A DNA stretch of 64,000 bases from Afipia sp. (GCA_024707075.1 JANQAK010000003.1:1550001-1614000), one strand, 5' to 3'; positions 9,690-19,110 are shown, counted from the stretch's first letter. Translations and numbers: made by a program. The notes: generated by a model not told the origin, from the sequence alone.

Positions 9690-10530
9690 ATGACCCGGAC
9701 TTCCGGCCCTGTGATCGACGGGGACATAGCGGCCGCCCTGATGGGTCCGTTGACGGACCTGGTGGCGCAGGCCGGTGCTGCGATCCTCGCGATCGACCGG
9801 TCGGGCATGCGGGTGGACGACAAGACCGACGGGTCTCCGGTCACCGCGGCGGACATGGCCGCCGACCGCATCATCGCGGACGGCCTGAAAAAGCTCGCGC
9901 CACAGATCCCGACCTTGTCGGAGGAGCGGACCGATCTTGCCGCGCGTCCCTACAAGGACAGCTTTTTTCTGGTCGATCCGCTGGACGGCACCAAGGAGTT
10001 CATTGCGGGGGCGGGACGAATTCACCGTCAACGTCGCCCTCATCACCCACGGCAAGCCGCTGCTGGGAATTATCGCCGCTCCTGCGCTCGGGCTGATCTG
10101 GCGCGGGCTTGTGGGCCGGGGCACGGAACGCCTGCCCATGACCCGGGACGGCAAAACCGGCGCGGCCCAATCAATCCGGACCCGCGCCCACCCCGGTCCG
10201 GGAAAACCATGGGTGGCGGCCGTGAGCAGGTCGCATGGCGATCCGCGGTCGGAGGCCTTTATCGCGGCCCGGCCGGGGGCGGTCCGGCGAGCCCTGGGGT
10301 CGGCGGTGAAATTCGGCCGGATCGCCGAAGGCGAGGCCGACATCTATCCCCGGCTGTCGCCGACCTCCGAATGGGATGTGGCGGCCGGCCATGCCGTGGT
10401 GACGGCGGCGGGCGGCAAGATCACGGACAGCAAGGGCGCTCCGCTATGCTTCGGGGAAGCGCGCGAGGATTTCCTGGTCCCGGAATTCATCGCATGGGGC
10501 GATCCGGCTGTAGCTCTGGTCAAGCCCTAG
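9690..10530 (+). pseudogene. cysQ: 3'(2'),5'-bisphosphate nucleotidase CysQ, frameshifted
   Basis: An inositol-monophosphatase-family protein split over two frames. The first part has the metal-binding sites SPVTAADMAAD, LSEER and VDPLDGTKEF. The second has the end of the fold, TSEWDVAAGHAVVTAAGG. The break is in the G run 10007-10011; deleting one G gives the expected GTKEFIAGRDEFTVNVALI join. CysQ removes PAP or PAPS, by-products of sulfate assimilation, in the cytoplasm. Full combined length of about 280 residues is normal, and nothing else is damaged, so a base-call error is a strong alternative to true inactivation. Confidence 0.85.
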
Positions 10531-10774
10531 CAATCGGCTTTCGGAAAACGTTCTGCGGCGTGTTGTCGAGGGGGAATAAGGTCAGGTCAGTTGCCACAAA
10601 ATGCGGCCTGGCTGAAAGGGCGCATTAGGCAAGTTCCCGTTGTGCGTCCGCCACTGATCAATATTGAGCAGTCCGCCATGGTGCGAAAATCAATTGTGGA
10701 TGCATCACCGCTGCATCACGGCATCTACCGGTGACTGAGAGTGTTGTGCTCCCGCCTGCTTCAAGGTGGACATC

Positions 10775-11005
10775 ATGCCTGCACCACGAACGTCGTCTGA
10801 TTTTACGTCCATCCAGCGGCCGGCTTGCCCCAAATGCCGGACCGAAATGTCGCTGTCCCGCATCATGCCCGCGCGCGCGGATTTCGACCTGCGCACGTTT
10901 GAGTGTCCGAAGTGCAATCATGTCGAAAAAGCCGTCGCGACGACCGACCCCATCAACTCCTACACCCTCGGCTGGTTTCTAGGCGAGCTCAAGCCGCCGA
11001 TCTAG
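10775..11005 (+). CDS. Small zinc-ribbon-like protein of unknown function
   Basis: 76 residues from the ATG at 10775, which has AAGGTGG eight bases upstream; a GTG at 10766 is possible. Two CPKC motifs (ACPKCRTEMSL and FECPKCNHVEKAV), about 27 residues apart, form a likely four-cysteine zinc ribbon. The remainder is short and polar. The type is common in Bradyrhizobium-like genomes but has no known function that I can name. It lies between cysQ and another small gene, with no clear operon. Confidence 0.65.
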   Translation: MPAPRTSSDFTSIQRPACPKCRTEMSLSRIMPARADFDLRTFECPKCNHVEKAVATTDPINSYTLGWFLGELKPPI

Positions 11006-11072
11006 TTGCCTTGGCGCGGTCCAGACTGACCGAACGCTCCAAGCGGAAAATGGACCGAATCAGGAGGATGCC

Positions 11073-11387
11073 TTGCTGATTTTTGATCTCTATCCGGTAA
11101 CGATTCACGGACGGCGCGCCCGAACGCTGAAGGAAGCCGCATACCTTATTCGTCAATATGCGATCGACCATGACGATCTGTGGGGATGGAAGCTCACGCA
11201 TATCCTGCGGAGCGCGGAATCGCCTTCAGATATAGAGCGGGCGGAAGACGCGCTGCGAATCTGGATCCAAATAAAGCAGGCGCAACAGCGTCAGGGCGAC
11301 CGGATCATCCCGGCAGGATTCGCGTCCGGAAATCCACCGCCTCCGGGCTCACCAATTCCACATGAACTTCATGTCCCGATTCGTTGA
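11073..11387 (+). CDS. Hypothetical small protein
   Basis: 104 residues from a TTG start preceded by a strong AGGAGG five bases away; the ATG inside the ribosome site is out of frame. The first 75 residues are mixed charged and hydrophobic (RTLKEAAYLIRQYAIDHDDL, ESPSDIERAEDALRIWIQ) and look like a real helical protein. The last 28, proline-rich, overlap the convergent gene 11305-11745 by 83 bases. I recognise no family. No signal peptide or membrane segment. Confidence 0.5.
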   Translation: MLIFDLYPVTIHGRRARTLKEAAYLIRQYAIDHDDLWGWKLTHILRSAESPSDIERAEDALRIWIQIKQAQQRQGDRIIPAGFASGNPPPPGSPIPHELHVPIR

Positions 11388-11745
11388 CGACGCATATCCG
11401 GAGATCGGCTTCCTTGATCGGGCCTTTCAGCCGCATTTCGCCGGCAAGCATTTTGCTGTGCTCAATGGCTTCTGAATCCAGGTTGAAGGAAACGCCAAGT
11501 CGGTCCCTCACCGTAACACCGTCTTTCGTATCGAAAAAGTATGTGGGCACTATGGACCTCGACAGCCGATCGTTGCCGGCTCGCGTTTGAAAGGAATGGC
11601 CAAGAACCTTGGCTTTTGCTCGAACGGTGATGATTGATTTTTTAAGTAAAATGGCGGCAGCCGCCGCCGATAGTCCCATGTCGAGCAACTCCCCCAGACG
11701 CGAGATTTCGGCGGACGTCCAGCTTCTGCTTGCGATGCGTGCCAT
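11305..11745 (-). CDS. HTH-like segment read through into a DUF6894 protein
   Basis: 146 residues. Residues 1-50 (SWTSAEISRLGELLDMGLS, then SIITVRAKAKVLGH) look like the small SANT/Myb-like or HTH proteins of rhizobia. Residues 66-140 (PTYFFDTKDGVTVRDRLGV, DLRICVVNESGHEV) match the DUF6894 family, usually a separate short protein starting M-P-x-Y-F-F. A GTG at 11550 with GAGG six bases upstream sits exactly at that boundary, so the DUF6894 part (11305-11550) may also be made alone. Either a natural fusion or two in-frame genes that lost a stop. Confidence 0.6.
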   Translation of the reverse strand: MARIASRSWTSAEISRLGELLDMGLSAAAAAILLKKSIITVRAKAKVLGHSFQTRAGNDRLSRSIVPTYFFDTKDGVTVRDRLGVSFNLDSEAIEHSKMLAGEMRLKGPIKEADLRICVVNESGHEVHVELVSPEAVDFRTRILPG

Positions 11746-11844
11746 CCCGGGTCAAGCGAGCGTCCGTAATTTAGTTCCAATTCGCGCGACATTTGACGTA
11801 ACTGGTGCAAGCGTACCGGCGCTGAGCGGTATCCGGGCGGCGGA

Positions 11845-12345
11845 TCAGTAGCCCGAAAGGGTGTCCAGCAGCGCCGGCCATTGGCCGTCGGCCTGTTTCA
11901 GGACACCCGCCGGATCGGCGATAAAGGCGCTCCGGTTATCGTCCCGGCTGAACAGATAGAGCCGCTGGCCGGAAACCAGCCACACCTGTGCCTGCCCCGC
12001 GACGATCCGGCCCCGCGCCACGTCGACCGGGTCGTGGCCCCCGAAGCGGGGTCCATAAATTTCCGGATGGGCGAGAAAAGCGGCACGGTTGGCATCATTG
12101 CGGAAGCGCCAGATGGCGCCGCTTTCGACCGCCTCGATGTCGCGGTCGCCCCTGACCGGCTGGGCATCGGTGAAATAGGCCACGGGGTCGAAGCCGTCGA
12201 TGGCAAGGCCGGTATTGCGGTTCGCCACCACCCGCTCGGTGATGGCCCACGCATCACCCCATCCGGCCACACCGACGGCCGCAACGGCCACAACACAGGC
12301 GATTCTAAGATGCCGCACTTTATTTTCCTGCCGCCGTGCCGTCAT
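11845..12345 (-). CDS. Exported YHS-domain protein
   Basis: 166 residues with an N-terminal signal sequence (RHLRIACVVAVAAVGVAGWGDAWA, quoted in part) and a mature domain starting about residue 36. The segment GLAIDGFDPVAYFTDAQPVRG, then AIWRFRNDANRAAFLAHPEIYGPRFGG, is typical of YHS-type proteins, whose conserved aspartate and tyrosine are here. The family is linked to metal or small-ligand binding, but its role in the periplasm is not established. A GTG at 12318 is an alternative start closer to the signal peptide. It stands alone and is transcribed away from eipA. Confidence 0.75.
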   Translation of the reverse strand: MTARRQENKVRHLRIACVVAVAAVGVAGWGDAWAITERVVANRNTGLAIDGFDPVAYFTDAQPVRGDRDIEAVESGAIWRFRNDANRAAFLAHPEIYGPRFGGHDPVDVARGRIVAGQAQVWLVSGQRLYLFSRDDNRSAFIADPAGVLKQADGQWPALLDTLSGY

Positions 12346-12447
12346 AGTTCATGCCGATAAACAATCGAATCGGGGACGTGGGACCGCAGCTTAAGCCGAT
12401 GCCTGTCAGCAAGGCGTTAAGCGATGGCCATGAAACTCGGGCATGTG

Positions 12448-12495
12448 GAGCACGATCAGCAAAAGTGGGGACCGGTTTTGCGTCCGATCGTGCTC
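12448..12495. repeat. Intergenic palindromic repeat, AAAAGTGG-CCGGTTTT type
   Basis: GAGCACGATC at the left pairs with GATCGTGCTC at the right around AAAAGTGGGGACCGGTTTTG. The same layout (GGGCATGATC ... AAAAGTGGAAGCCGGTTTT ... GATCATGCCC) occurs at 42038-42086. This is a known type of rhizobial short palindromic element. Confidence 0.7.
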
Positions 12496-12573
12496 AATTA
12501 TTAATGAGCGCATGATCTATTCGCCGAACCGCTCACACGTCGGCGGATCATGCGCTAGCCAAGGGGTTCTTTC

Positions 12574-13146
12574 ATGACCTTCGCTTCGCGTATTGCGGCG
12601 CTGGTGTTCGCAGCGATGATGTCCCTGACGATGCCGGCCTCCGCCCAGCAGCGAGCGGGCGGCAACAGCTACGGTCCGGACGAACTGGCCGCCGCAGGTC
12701 ACCGGTTCTTCGGCGGCGTCTCCCGTGGCCTCGCCTCCGTCATCGAACGCGCGGTCAGCCAGTGGGGCCTGCCGAACGGCTACGTGCTCGGCGAGGAAGG
12801 CAGCGGCGCATTCGTCGCCGGACTGCGCTACGGCGAAGGCACGCTCTACACCAAGAACGCCGGCGACCTGCGGGTCTACTGGCAGGGTCCCTCCGTCGGC
12901 TTCGACTGGGGCGGCGACGGCGCGCGCACCATGGTGCTGGTCTACAACCTTCCCGCCACCGACGCGATCTACCAGCGCTTCGCCGGCATAGACGGCTCGG
13001 CCTATATCATCGGCGGGTTCGGCATGACGGCGCTCACCGCCAACGGCATCGTGCTGGTGCCGATCCGCTCCGGCGTCGGCCTGCGGCTGGGGGCCAATAT
13101 CGGCTATCTCAAGTTCACGCCCCGCGCCACCTGGAACCCGTTCTGA
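12574..13146 (+). CDS. eipA: EipA family (DUF1134) periplasmic envelope protein
   Basis: 190 residues with a clear signal peptide (about 1-25, ending PASAQQ). The mature domain has SRGLASVIERAVSQWGLPNGYVLGEEG and ALRYGEGTL-like segments, DLRVYWQGPSVGFDWGGDGARTMVLVYNLP and IGGFGMTALTANGIVLVPIRSG, which is DUF1134 (quoted in parts). In Brucella the family member EipA supports cell-envelope integrity in the periplasm. AAGGGG lies before the ATG. Full length for the family. It stands alone between the YHS gene and the coiled-coil gene. Confidence 0.85.
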   Translation: MTFASRIAALVFAAMMSLTMPASAQQRAGGNSYGPDELAAAGHRFFGGVSRGLASVIERAVSQWGLPNGYVLGEEGSGAFVAGLRYGEGTLYTKNAGDLRVYWQGPSVGFDWGGDGARTMVLVYNLPATDAIYQRFAGIDGSAYIIGGFGMTALTANGIVLVPIRSGVGLRLGANIGYLKFTPRATWNPF

Positions 13147-13277
13147 CACTTTGATGACGGCATCATCAGGCCCCTTGAGCGGACCCGTGGATTCACGTTA
13201 ACGCGCTGTCCCGCTAGCTTTTTCCCCGTGCGTCATGGCATGGTGAATGAAGTCTTTTTGCCGCAGGGGTTACGCTG

Positions 13278-14594
13278 ATGGTCGAGCCGATCATGTATCT
13301 GGCGATCGGTTTTCTGGTCTCGACGCTGTTCGGTCTGATGATCGTTCCGCTGGTGCACAACCGCGCGGTGCGGCTGACGACGAAGCGGCTCGAAGCCGCG
13401 ACCCCGCTGTCGATGGCCGAAATCCAGGCCGACAAGGACCAGTTGCGCGCCGAGTTCGCGATGTCCGCGCGCCGGCTCGAAATGAGCGTCGAGCAGCTCA
13501 AGAACAAGACCTCGAGCCAGTTGGCCGAACTCGGCAAGAAGTCCGACGCGATCAACCGCCTGAAGATCGAGCTTGGCGAAAAGAACGCGGCGATCTTCTC
13601 ACTGGAAGCGCGCGAGAAGGCGCTGAAGGATCAGTTGCGGGCGACGGAGGAGGAATTTTCCTCCAAGACCCAGTCATTGCGCAACGCCGAGCAACTGCTG
13701 AACGACAAGCAGAGCGAACTGGCCAAGCTCAACAGCGAACTGTCGCAGCGCTCGATGACGGCGGAAAGCCGTCAGGTCGAACTGCTCGCGGTCCGCAGCC
13801 AGATCGAGGCCCTGCAAAACCGCGTCGCCGACGCCGAGAAGGAGGTCGCGGGCAGCCAGCAGCGCCTGACCGATCATCGCAACGAAGCGGAGATCGCGAC
13901 GCGCGAGCTGAGCGACGCGCGCGGCAAGGTCGAGAACCTGAGCGGCAAGGTCGGCGATCTCGACCGCCAGCTCGTGGTGCAGACCAAGGAAACCGAGATG
14001 CTGTCGGCGCGCATCAACGATCTCGAAAGCCGTCTCGCCTTGCAGGGCAAGATTCTGGCCGAGCGCGAATACGAAAACAACCTGCTGCGCCAGCAGGCCG
14101 AAGCCGCGAAACAGACCGAGCAGAAATTGCGCGAGGACATCGCGTCCGGCGCCGGCAACTCCGCCGCGGTGGAGAAGCTGCGCGCGGACAAGGCGGCGCT
14201 CGAGGAACAGCTCACCACCGCCCGCGACGAGCGCGCCAAACTCCAGCGCGACATCAACCTGATCCAGCAGCAGGCGGAAAGCTCGTGGTCCACCGAGCGC
14301 ATGGAGAACGCGCTGCTGCGCGAGCGCATCAACGACATCGCCGCCGAGGTTGCAAAACTCGCGGTGACGCTGGAAGGCCCGGATTCGCCGATCGAGGCCA
14401 TCCTCGCGTCGGAGGAACAGAAGCCGGCGATCAGCGCCATCGTCAAGGCGACGACGGTGAACGGCGCGACGACGAACGGTGCGACGGCAAACGGGGCAGC
14501 CCCGAACGGAGCCCCCACCGAGGCGCGCGGCACCCTGGCCGAGCGAATCCGGGCGTTGCAGTCCCACGCCTCCCGCGCCCGCCAGCCGGGCTGA
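13278..14594 (+). CDS. Membrane-anchored coiled-coil protein
   Basis: 438 residues. One N-terminal membrane helix (about 5-27, MYLAIGFLVSTLFGLMIVPLV) is followed by a long charged region of about 350 residues rich in E, K, Q, R and A with heptad-like spacing, predicted as a continuous coiled coil. The last ~60 residues are a low-complexity tail containing repeated NGAT units. The layout resembles membrane-tethered scaffolds, but I recognise no characterised family. AGGGG precedes the ATG. It is followed by a repeat pair and tRNA-Val. Confidence 0.75.
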   Translation: MVEPIMYLAIGFLVSTLFGLMIVPLVHNRAVRLTTKRLEAATPLSMAEIQADKDQLRAEFAMSARRLEMSVEQLKNKTSSQLAELGKKSDAINRLKIELGEKNAAIFSLEAREKALKDQLRATEEEFSSKTQSLRNAEQLLNDKQSELAKLNSELSQRSMTAESRQVELLAVRSQIEALQNRVADAEKEVAGSQQRLTDHRNEAEIATRELSDARGKVENLSGKVGDLDRQLVVQTKETEMLSARINDLESRLALQGKILAEREYENNLLRQQAEAAKQTEQKLREDIASGAGNSAAVEKLRADKAALEEQLTTARDERAKLQRDINLIQQQAESSWSTERMENALLRERINDIAAEVAKLAVTLEGPDSPIEAILASEEQKPAISAIVKATTVNGATTNGATANGAAPNGAPTEARGTLAERIRALQSHASRARQPG

Positions 14595-14624
14595 CGCGGA
14601 ATCAGATCGATAGATGTCATGCCC

Positions 14625-14735
14625 CGTCATCCTGAGGTGCGAGCCCTCTTCGGCGAGCCTCGAAGGATGACGGATCATGAAACGCCGTCGCCCTTCGAGG
14701 CCTTCGCTTCGCTACGGCACCTCAGGGTGACGGCG
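14625..14735. repeat. Composite palindromic repeat pair (CCTGAGGTGCGAGC type), copy 1
   Basis: Two related hairpin elements: CGTCATCCTGAGGTGCGAGC ... GCCTCGAAGGATGACG, then GCCGTCGCCCTTCGAGGC ... GGCACCTCAGGGTGACGGC. The same two-part arrangement, in the same order, recurs at 40646-40750. A single-element relative lies at 28898-29004. Confidence 0.8.
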
Positions 14736-14913
14736 CACCGCAAGCTGATTTAAGTGATCCTGTTCCAGCGCACGATCTGGCGCTGTTTGGCCGCAAAGAT
14801 CATGCGCCGCCGGATGATTTCAGCCGAATTATCGGGCGCGCGGCCCGCCCGCGCTTGACACCCCCGCCCCTGCTTCTCTAAATCGCCGCCTGAACGGCCC
14901 AACCGGCCGCCCA

Positions 14914-14988
14914 GGGCGCATAGCTCAGCGGGAGAGCGTTCCCTTCACACGGGAGAGGTCCAAGGTTCGATCCCTTGTGCGCCCACCA
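14914..14988 (+). tRNA. tRNA-Val (anticodon CAC)
   Basis: 75 bases including an encoded CCA. The acceptor stem GGGCGCA pairs with TGCGCCC; the D arm is GCTCAGCGGGAGAGC; the anticodon stem TTCCC/GGGAG encloses the loop TTCACAC with anticodon CAC; the T arm is CAAGG-TTCGATC-CCTTG. It reads valine codon GUG. No integrated element is evident beside it. Confidence 0.95.
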
Positions 14989-15019
14989 TTTCCCGGTCCT
15001 GCCGAAAATCATCTTCAAT

Positions 15020-16143
15020 TTATCCGACAGGCACCGCTTCGCGCGGCTGCATTGCAGCGGAGAATCGCCTGCCCAGCCGGATGAACGGTTTCTCGACGAA
15101 GCGATACGACAGCGCCGCGAGCGGCAGCGCGATCGCAGTGGAGACAGTCAGCATCGCCAGCAAGGCCAGCCACGGCGGGCATCCGGCTTGCAGCGCGGCA
15201 CCCAGCGCCTGCGGCATCTGCCAGAAGATGGTCAGCGTCAGGGGATGCAGCAGATAGAAACTGTAGGACACCCGGCCGAGAAACCTCAGCGCGACGTTGT
15301 CCCTGAAAACCGTCAGCCAGCCCCGAAGCCCCAGCGCGCCGCCCGCAATCATCAGGCAGGAGGCAATCGTCACCCACGCATCCCTGACATTGAAGTGACG
15401 CGCAAACATGGCGACGCCCGCGAAGAACAGCACAACGCCGAGGCCGAAGATTGCGTTGGCGCGGCGCGGATCGGCGCGCGGCAGGAGAACCTGCGTCAGC
15501 GCGCCGAACAAAAAGCAGTAGAGGAATATCGCGCGCGGCTCGCCGCCCTCCAGCGGCAGGATCAGTTTCATCGGGTTCGTGAGAACCGCCAGCACGGACG
15601 CGATGACGAAAATCCTGACGATCTTTCCGCGGCGATCCAGTGCAGCGCGACGAGCAGAACGGGGATCGCCAATAGCTCGGTCTGGATCGACCAGCCGACG
15701 CCATCGATCGACACCGATAACAGCAGGATGTTCCGGACCATCTCCATGAATGTCGGCACGGCGCCCAGCGTCTTTCCGGTCAGCCAATAAACGCCGGCAA
15801 AAACCAGAACGGCGAATATCCACGCCGGATAGATGCGGAAGAGTCTTGAAACGGCGAACGGCCATGCAAGCTCCATCACCGGCCGTCCTGTCTTTTGCAG
15901 GGATGCGGTGAGCACAAAGCCGCTCAGCACGAAGAAGAACACCACGGCGGGCTGGCCCTGAAACAGGACTTTCAGGACATCCATCGCAGCGGACGGCATG
16001 TCCTTCAAGAGGACCGGCCCGCCGCCGGTCAGCGCCGGCGATTGAGAGATGTGGAATCCGGCGACGGACAGTGCGGCCAGCCCCCGCAGACTTTCCAGTT
16101 CCGGATGGAACCGCCGTTGCATCCCTCCCCCAACGTCGCGCAT
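15020..16143 (-). pseudogene. Acyltransferase 3 family membrane protein, frameshifted
   Basis: Two frames make one acyltransferase-3 protein. The N-part (start ATG 16143, with GGGAG five bases before) has FHPELESLRGLAALSVAGFH with its catalytic-type histidine, and VFFFVLSGFVLTASL. The C-part has several membrane helices and ends with RVSYSFYLLHPLTL and LSYRFVEKPFIRLGRR, both family signatures. The join is at 15627-15628; one extra base in that short G run (coding strand) gives HWIAAGKIVRIFVIAS. Such enzymes acylate exported sugars or lipids in the inner membrane; the substrate here is unknown. Confidence 0.85.
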
Positions 16144-16395
16144 GCCCGCTCCCACCCAAGACTTGTCCACTCTTAGGCTGTCGGTGGGCGCGACACAAAA
16201 GATCAAATATGTGGACTTTGCACTCAAGATTGCCGGTCACGACATGAATCGCGGCACACCGCCGATCCGTGCGACAGCGCACGCGGCGGATTTGAGGGTG
16301 CGTTTTGTCAAAATCCTTAGGGCCGCATTAACAACGATCCGGGTTCCATCTGCAAATAAACGTCAAATTACCAGCGAGAGGTATGCTTCCACCAG

Positions 16396-18501
16396 ATGAA
16401 CCAACTACCGGCGTGTCTCAGGAGTGAGATCCACCAAACCTCGAGTGTCGAAATGAATCTTGCCGGTGCGCTGGTATACTGGGTGATTATCGCAATCTGG
16501 CTCGCTGTGCTGATCACGGTGGCGGTGGCCTATTACAAGAATCCGCGGACTTTCGGCGGAACGCGGCTTCTGCTGATCGTCGTCGGCATCGATACGGCCC
16601 GCAACGTCATCGAGAATTTCTATTTCGGTCTTTACTGGGGCGCGCAGTATGGAGTCTTCTCCGCTTCGCTCATCCCTGTTCTGGGCAAGCCTTATCTGCT
16701 GATCATCCCCAAGATCATCAATGTGCTTGCGGCCTCCCTGGTCATCGGCCTGTTGCTGCTGCGCTGGCTGCCGATGGCGCTGCGCGAAAGAAAAATCGCG
16801 GAAAGCGAAATACGACAGACCTCGGAAGCGCTCGCGCAGGAAATGGAAGAACACCGCCGTCTGTTCGAGACCTCGGTCGATATCATCATCGTCACCGACA
16901 GCGACCGCGTCATCACCCGCATCAGCCGCAGTTGCGCGGCGCTGCTGGGGTATGAACCCGCCGAGATGACCGGCCGTTATGGCGGTGAATTCGTTGCGGC
17001 CGCGAATACCGAAACGTTGCGGAATGAGTTGATACTTTGCAGACAGGGCGAAGCCATCCGGAATTTCCAGTGCGATCTCATTCACAAGAACGGCTCGCTT
17101 GTTCCGGTCGCCCTGACCGGGGTGTGGTCCGATCAGGCCCAGCGGTTTTTCATGATCGGACGCGATATGACCGAGCAGAAGGCGGTCGAGAAAAAACTGA
17201 CGGATCTCGCGCATTTCGATCAACTGACGAAGCTCCCCAACCGGATCAGCCTGCTGAACGATCTGAACAATCCGGAACGGAAGAACGCCAATGCCGTCGT
17301 CGCGATGTTCGATCTCGACGGCTTCAAGGACGTCAACGACACCCTGGGCCATTTGGTCGGCGACAAGCTGCTCACGGAGGTCGCCCGGCGAATGGCGGCG
17401 CTGGTTCCCGACAACGGCCGGATGTATCGCCTCGGAGGCGACGAGTTCGTCTTTGTGATTCCGGACTCGCGCGATCCGATGATCGCCACGAGCATCGCCG
17501 ATACGATCCTCAAGTCGCTGGAGCAGCGTTTCGAGATCGACGGCCACAGGATCTATATCGGCGCCAGCGCCGGCATCGTCTTCGCTCCCGCCGACGGAAC
17601 CGACGCTGACGATCTGATCGCAAATGCCGATCTCGCCCTCTACGAAGCGAAAGCCTCGGGCGGCCGCAAGTATCGCCTGTTCGCCCGCACCATGCGCGCC
17701 AAGGCGAAGGCTCGGCATGAGATGGAAGGCGAAATCAGGCGGGCGTTCTCCGAAAATGAATTCGTGCTGCACTTCCAGCCGCAGATCCAGTTGAGCGACG
17801 GCGCGGTGGTCGGCGCCGAAGCCCTGCTGCGGTGGCAGCATCCGCAGAAGGGGCTGCTGGCTCCCGCCGCCTTCATCGATGCGCTGGCGCAGAGTCCGAC
17901 CGCGCTCGAAGTCGGCAACTGGATTCTGCAAAACGCCTGCGCGACAGGGGAAGCGTGGCGCGCGATGGGCCTGCCGGTGAGAATGTCGGTGAACCTCTTT
18001 CCGGCGCAGTTTCACGACGAGATCATCTCCGCACAGGTCGATGCCGCGCTGAAGACCAGCGGATTGCCGCCCGAACTGCTGGAAATCGAAATCACCGAAA
18101 ACATCGCGCTCAACAACGACGACACCAAAATCGTGGCCTTGCATGCCTTGCGGGCGAGAGGCGTCGGCCTCGCGTTCGACGATTTCGGCACCGGCCACGC
18201 CTCGCTGTCCTGCGTGAGGCGCTATCCGCTGACCCGGATCAAGATCGACCGGAGCTTCATCCAGAACATCGACAGCAACTCCTCGGCGGAAGAAACGGCC
18301 GTCGCCAGCTCCATCATCGCCATGGCGCACCACCTCGGACTGTCGGTCACCGCCGAAGGCGTTGAAACGGCGTCGCAGGCGGCCTTCCTGCAATCGAAGG
18401 GATGCCACGAGGTGCAGGGTTATTTTTACGCCCGCCCGCTTCCGAAGGAAAAGTTCGAGCAGTTTCTCGGGGAGTGGCCGAAGAAGCGCCGCATCGCCTG
18501 A
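16396..18501 (+). CDS. Membrane PAS-GGDEF-EAL cyclic-di-GMP protein
   Basis: 701 residues. Two or three N-terminal membrane helices (about 20-135) precede a PAS domain (about 150-265, ending in the PAC-like FFMIGRDMTEQKAVEKKL). A GGDEF domain with an intact GGDEF motif (about 346-350) follows, then an EAL domain with intact EAL (about 474-476), EITENIAL and DDFGTGHASLS. Both catalytic signatures are present, so the protein could make and break c-di-GMP; many such proteins have only one active side. An alternative ATG lies at 16453. Transcribed alone. Confidence 0.92.
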   Translation: MNQLPACLRSEIHQTSSVEMNLAGALVYWVIIAIWLAVLITVAVAYYKNPRTFGGTRLLLIVVGIDTARNVIENFYFGLYWGAQYGVFSASLIPVLGKPYLLIIPKIINVLAASLVIGLLLLRWLPMALRERKIAESEIRQTSEALAQEMEEHRRLFETSVDIIIVTDSDRVITRISRSCAALLGYEPAEMTGRYGGEFVAAANTETLRNELILCRQGEAIRNFQCDLIHKNGSLVPVALTGVWSDQAQRFFMIGRDMTEQKAVEKKLTDLAHFDQLTKLPNRISLLNDLNNPERKNANAVVAMFDLDGFKDVNDTLGHLVGDKLLTEVARRMAALVPDNGRMYRLGGDEFVFVIPDSRDPMIATSIADTILKSLEQRFEIDGHRIYIGASAGIVFAPADGTDADDLIANADLALYEAKASGGRKYRLFARTMRAKAKARHEMEGEIRRAFSENEFVLHFQPQIQLSDGAVVGAEALLRWQHPQKGLLAPAAFIDALAQSPTALEVGNWILQNACATGEAWRAMGLPVRMSVNLFPAQFHDEIISAQVDAALKTSGLPPELLEIEITENIALNNDDTKIVALHALRARGVGLAFDDFGTGHASLSCVRRYPLTRIKIDRSFIQNIDSNSSAEETAVASSIIAMAHHLGLSVTAEGVETASQAAFLQSKGCHEVQGYFYARPLPKEKFEQFLGEWPKKRRIA

Positions 18502-18565
18502 AGCGCATCGCGCGCAAGAAAGGCCGAAGCGAACTTCGGCCCGGCCGCGACGAAAGCAGGATGTG

Positions 18566-18727
18566 TCAGTTCAGGGCGTCCTTGACCGCGGTGTATTTGA
18601 CGCCCAGCGACAGGCCCAGGCCGTTGACCGCGACGACGATGGCAACGGCGATTCCGGTCGCGATCAGAGCGTACTCGATCGACGTCGCAGCCGTTTCATT
18701 GCGAATAAAATCAATCAATATTTTCAT
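18566..18727 (-). CDS. Flp/Fap-type pilin subunit
   Basis: 53 residues, MKILIDFIRNETAATSIEYA followed by a hydrophobic helix and ending VKDALN. The cut site before a conserved glutamate and tyrosine (SIEYALIA) is typical of Flp pilins processed by CpaA-type prepilin peptidases and assembled by tad/cpa machinery. GAGG is found upstream of the ATG. None of the tad/cpa genes is nearby, so it is an isolated subunit gene. The leader DNA holds two copies of ATGACGGCTTC about 20 bases apart (about 18757-18785). Confidence 0.88.
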   Translation of the reverse strand: MKILIDFIRNETAATSIEYALIATGIAVAIVVAVNGLGLSLGVKYTAVKDALN

Positions 18728-18891
18728 CTTGGCAGCCTCAACGCATTTCTTGCAAATGACGGCTTCTCTCGCACATGACGGCTTCGCGAGACGAGCGCGC
18801 CGTCAAACCACGGCTAACCTAGCCGCAAGAAGCTGCGGAAAACTTAACTCAACCTCTCCATAATACCGCTGGCGCGGACCGGGCGCCTGCA

Positions 18892-19110
18892 TCAATCGTG
18901 CCCGGTCGATTTGAGCGCCAGCAGCGCAAGCAGCTTCATGCGCTCCGGATCGCGCTCGCCCTGCGCGGCCAATTCGACGATGTTCTTCGCAAGCATCTGC
19001 ACCCGCGCCGAGCCCAAAGGAAACGGCAGGGTTTCGACGGCCTCTTCAAAGGCCTGCGTCATGGCGGCGATGGTGTCGGGGCTGAACGACGAGCCCTGAA
19101 AGACGGTCAT
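18892..19110 (-). CDS. Small hypothetical protein
   Basis: 72 residues from the ATG at 19110; a start at 19158 would add 16 arginine-rich residues without improving it. It is helical, with FSPDTIAAMTQAFEEAVETL and MLAKNIVELAAQGERDPERM. No membrane segment or signal. The pattern is that of a small widely conserved rhizobial protein, but I know no function. It lies just downstream of the ThDP enzyme gene on the same strand, with about 70 bases between them. Confidence 0.6.
   Translation of the reverse strand: MTVFQGSSFSPDTIAAMTQAFEEAVETLPFPLGSARVQMLAKNIVELAAQGERDPERMKLLALLALKSTGHD

Noticed and set aside
14914-14988. tRNA-Val as a possible integration site
   Set aside because: No integrase or partial tRNA copy is near it; the neighbouring genes are chromosomal in type.
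16405-18408. 667-codon minus-strand frame opposite the GGDEF-EAL gene
   Set aside because: Antisense shadow; composition and lack of domains argue against it.
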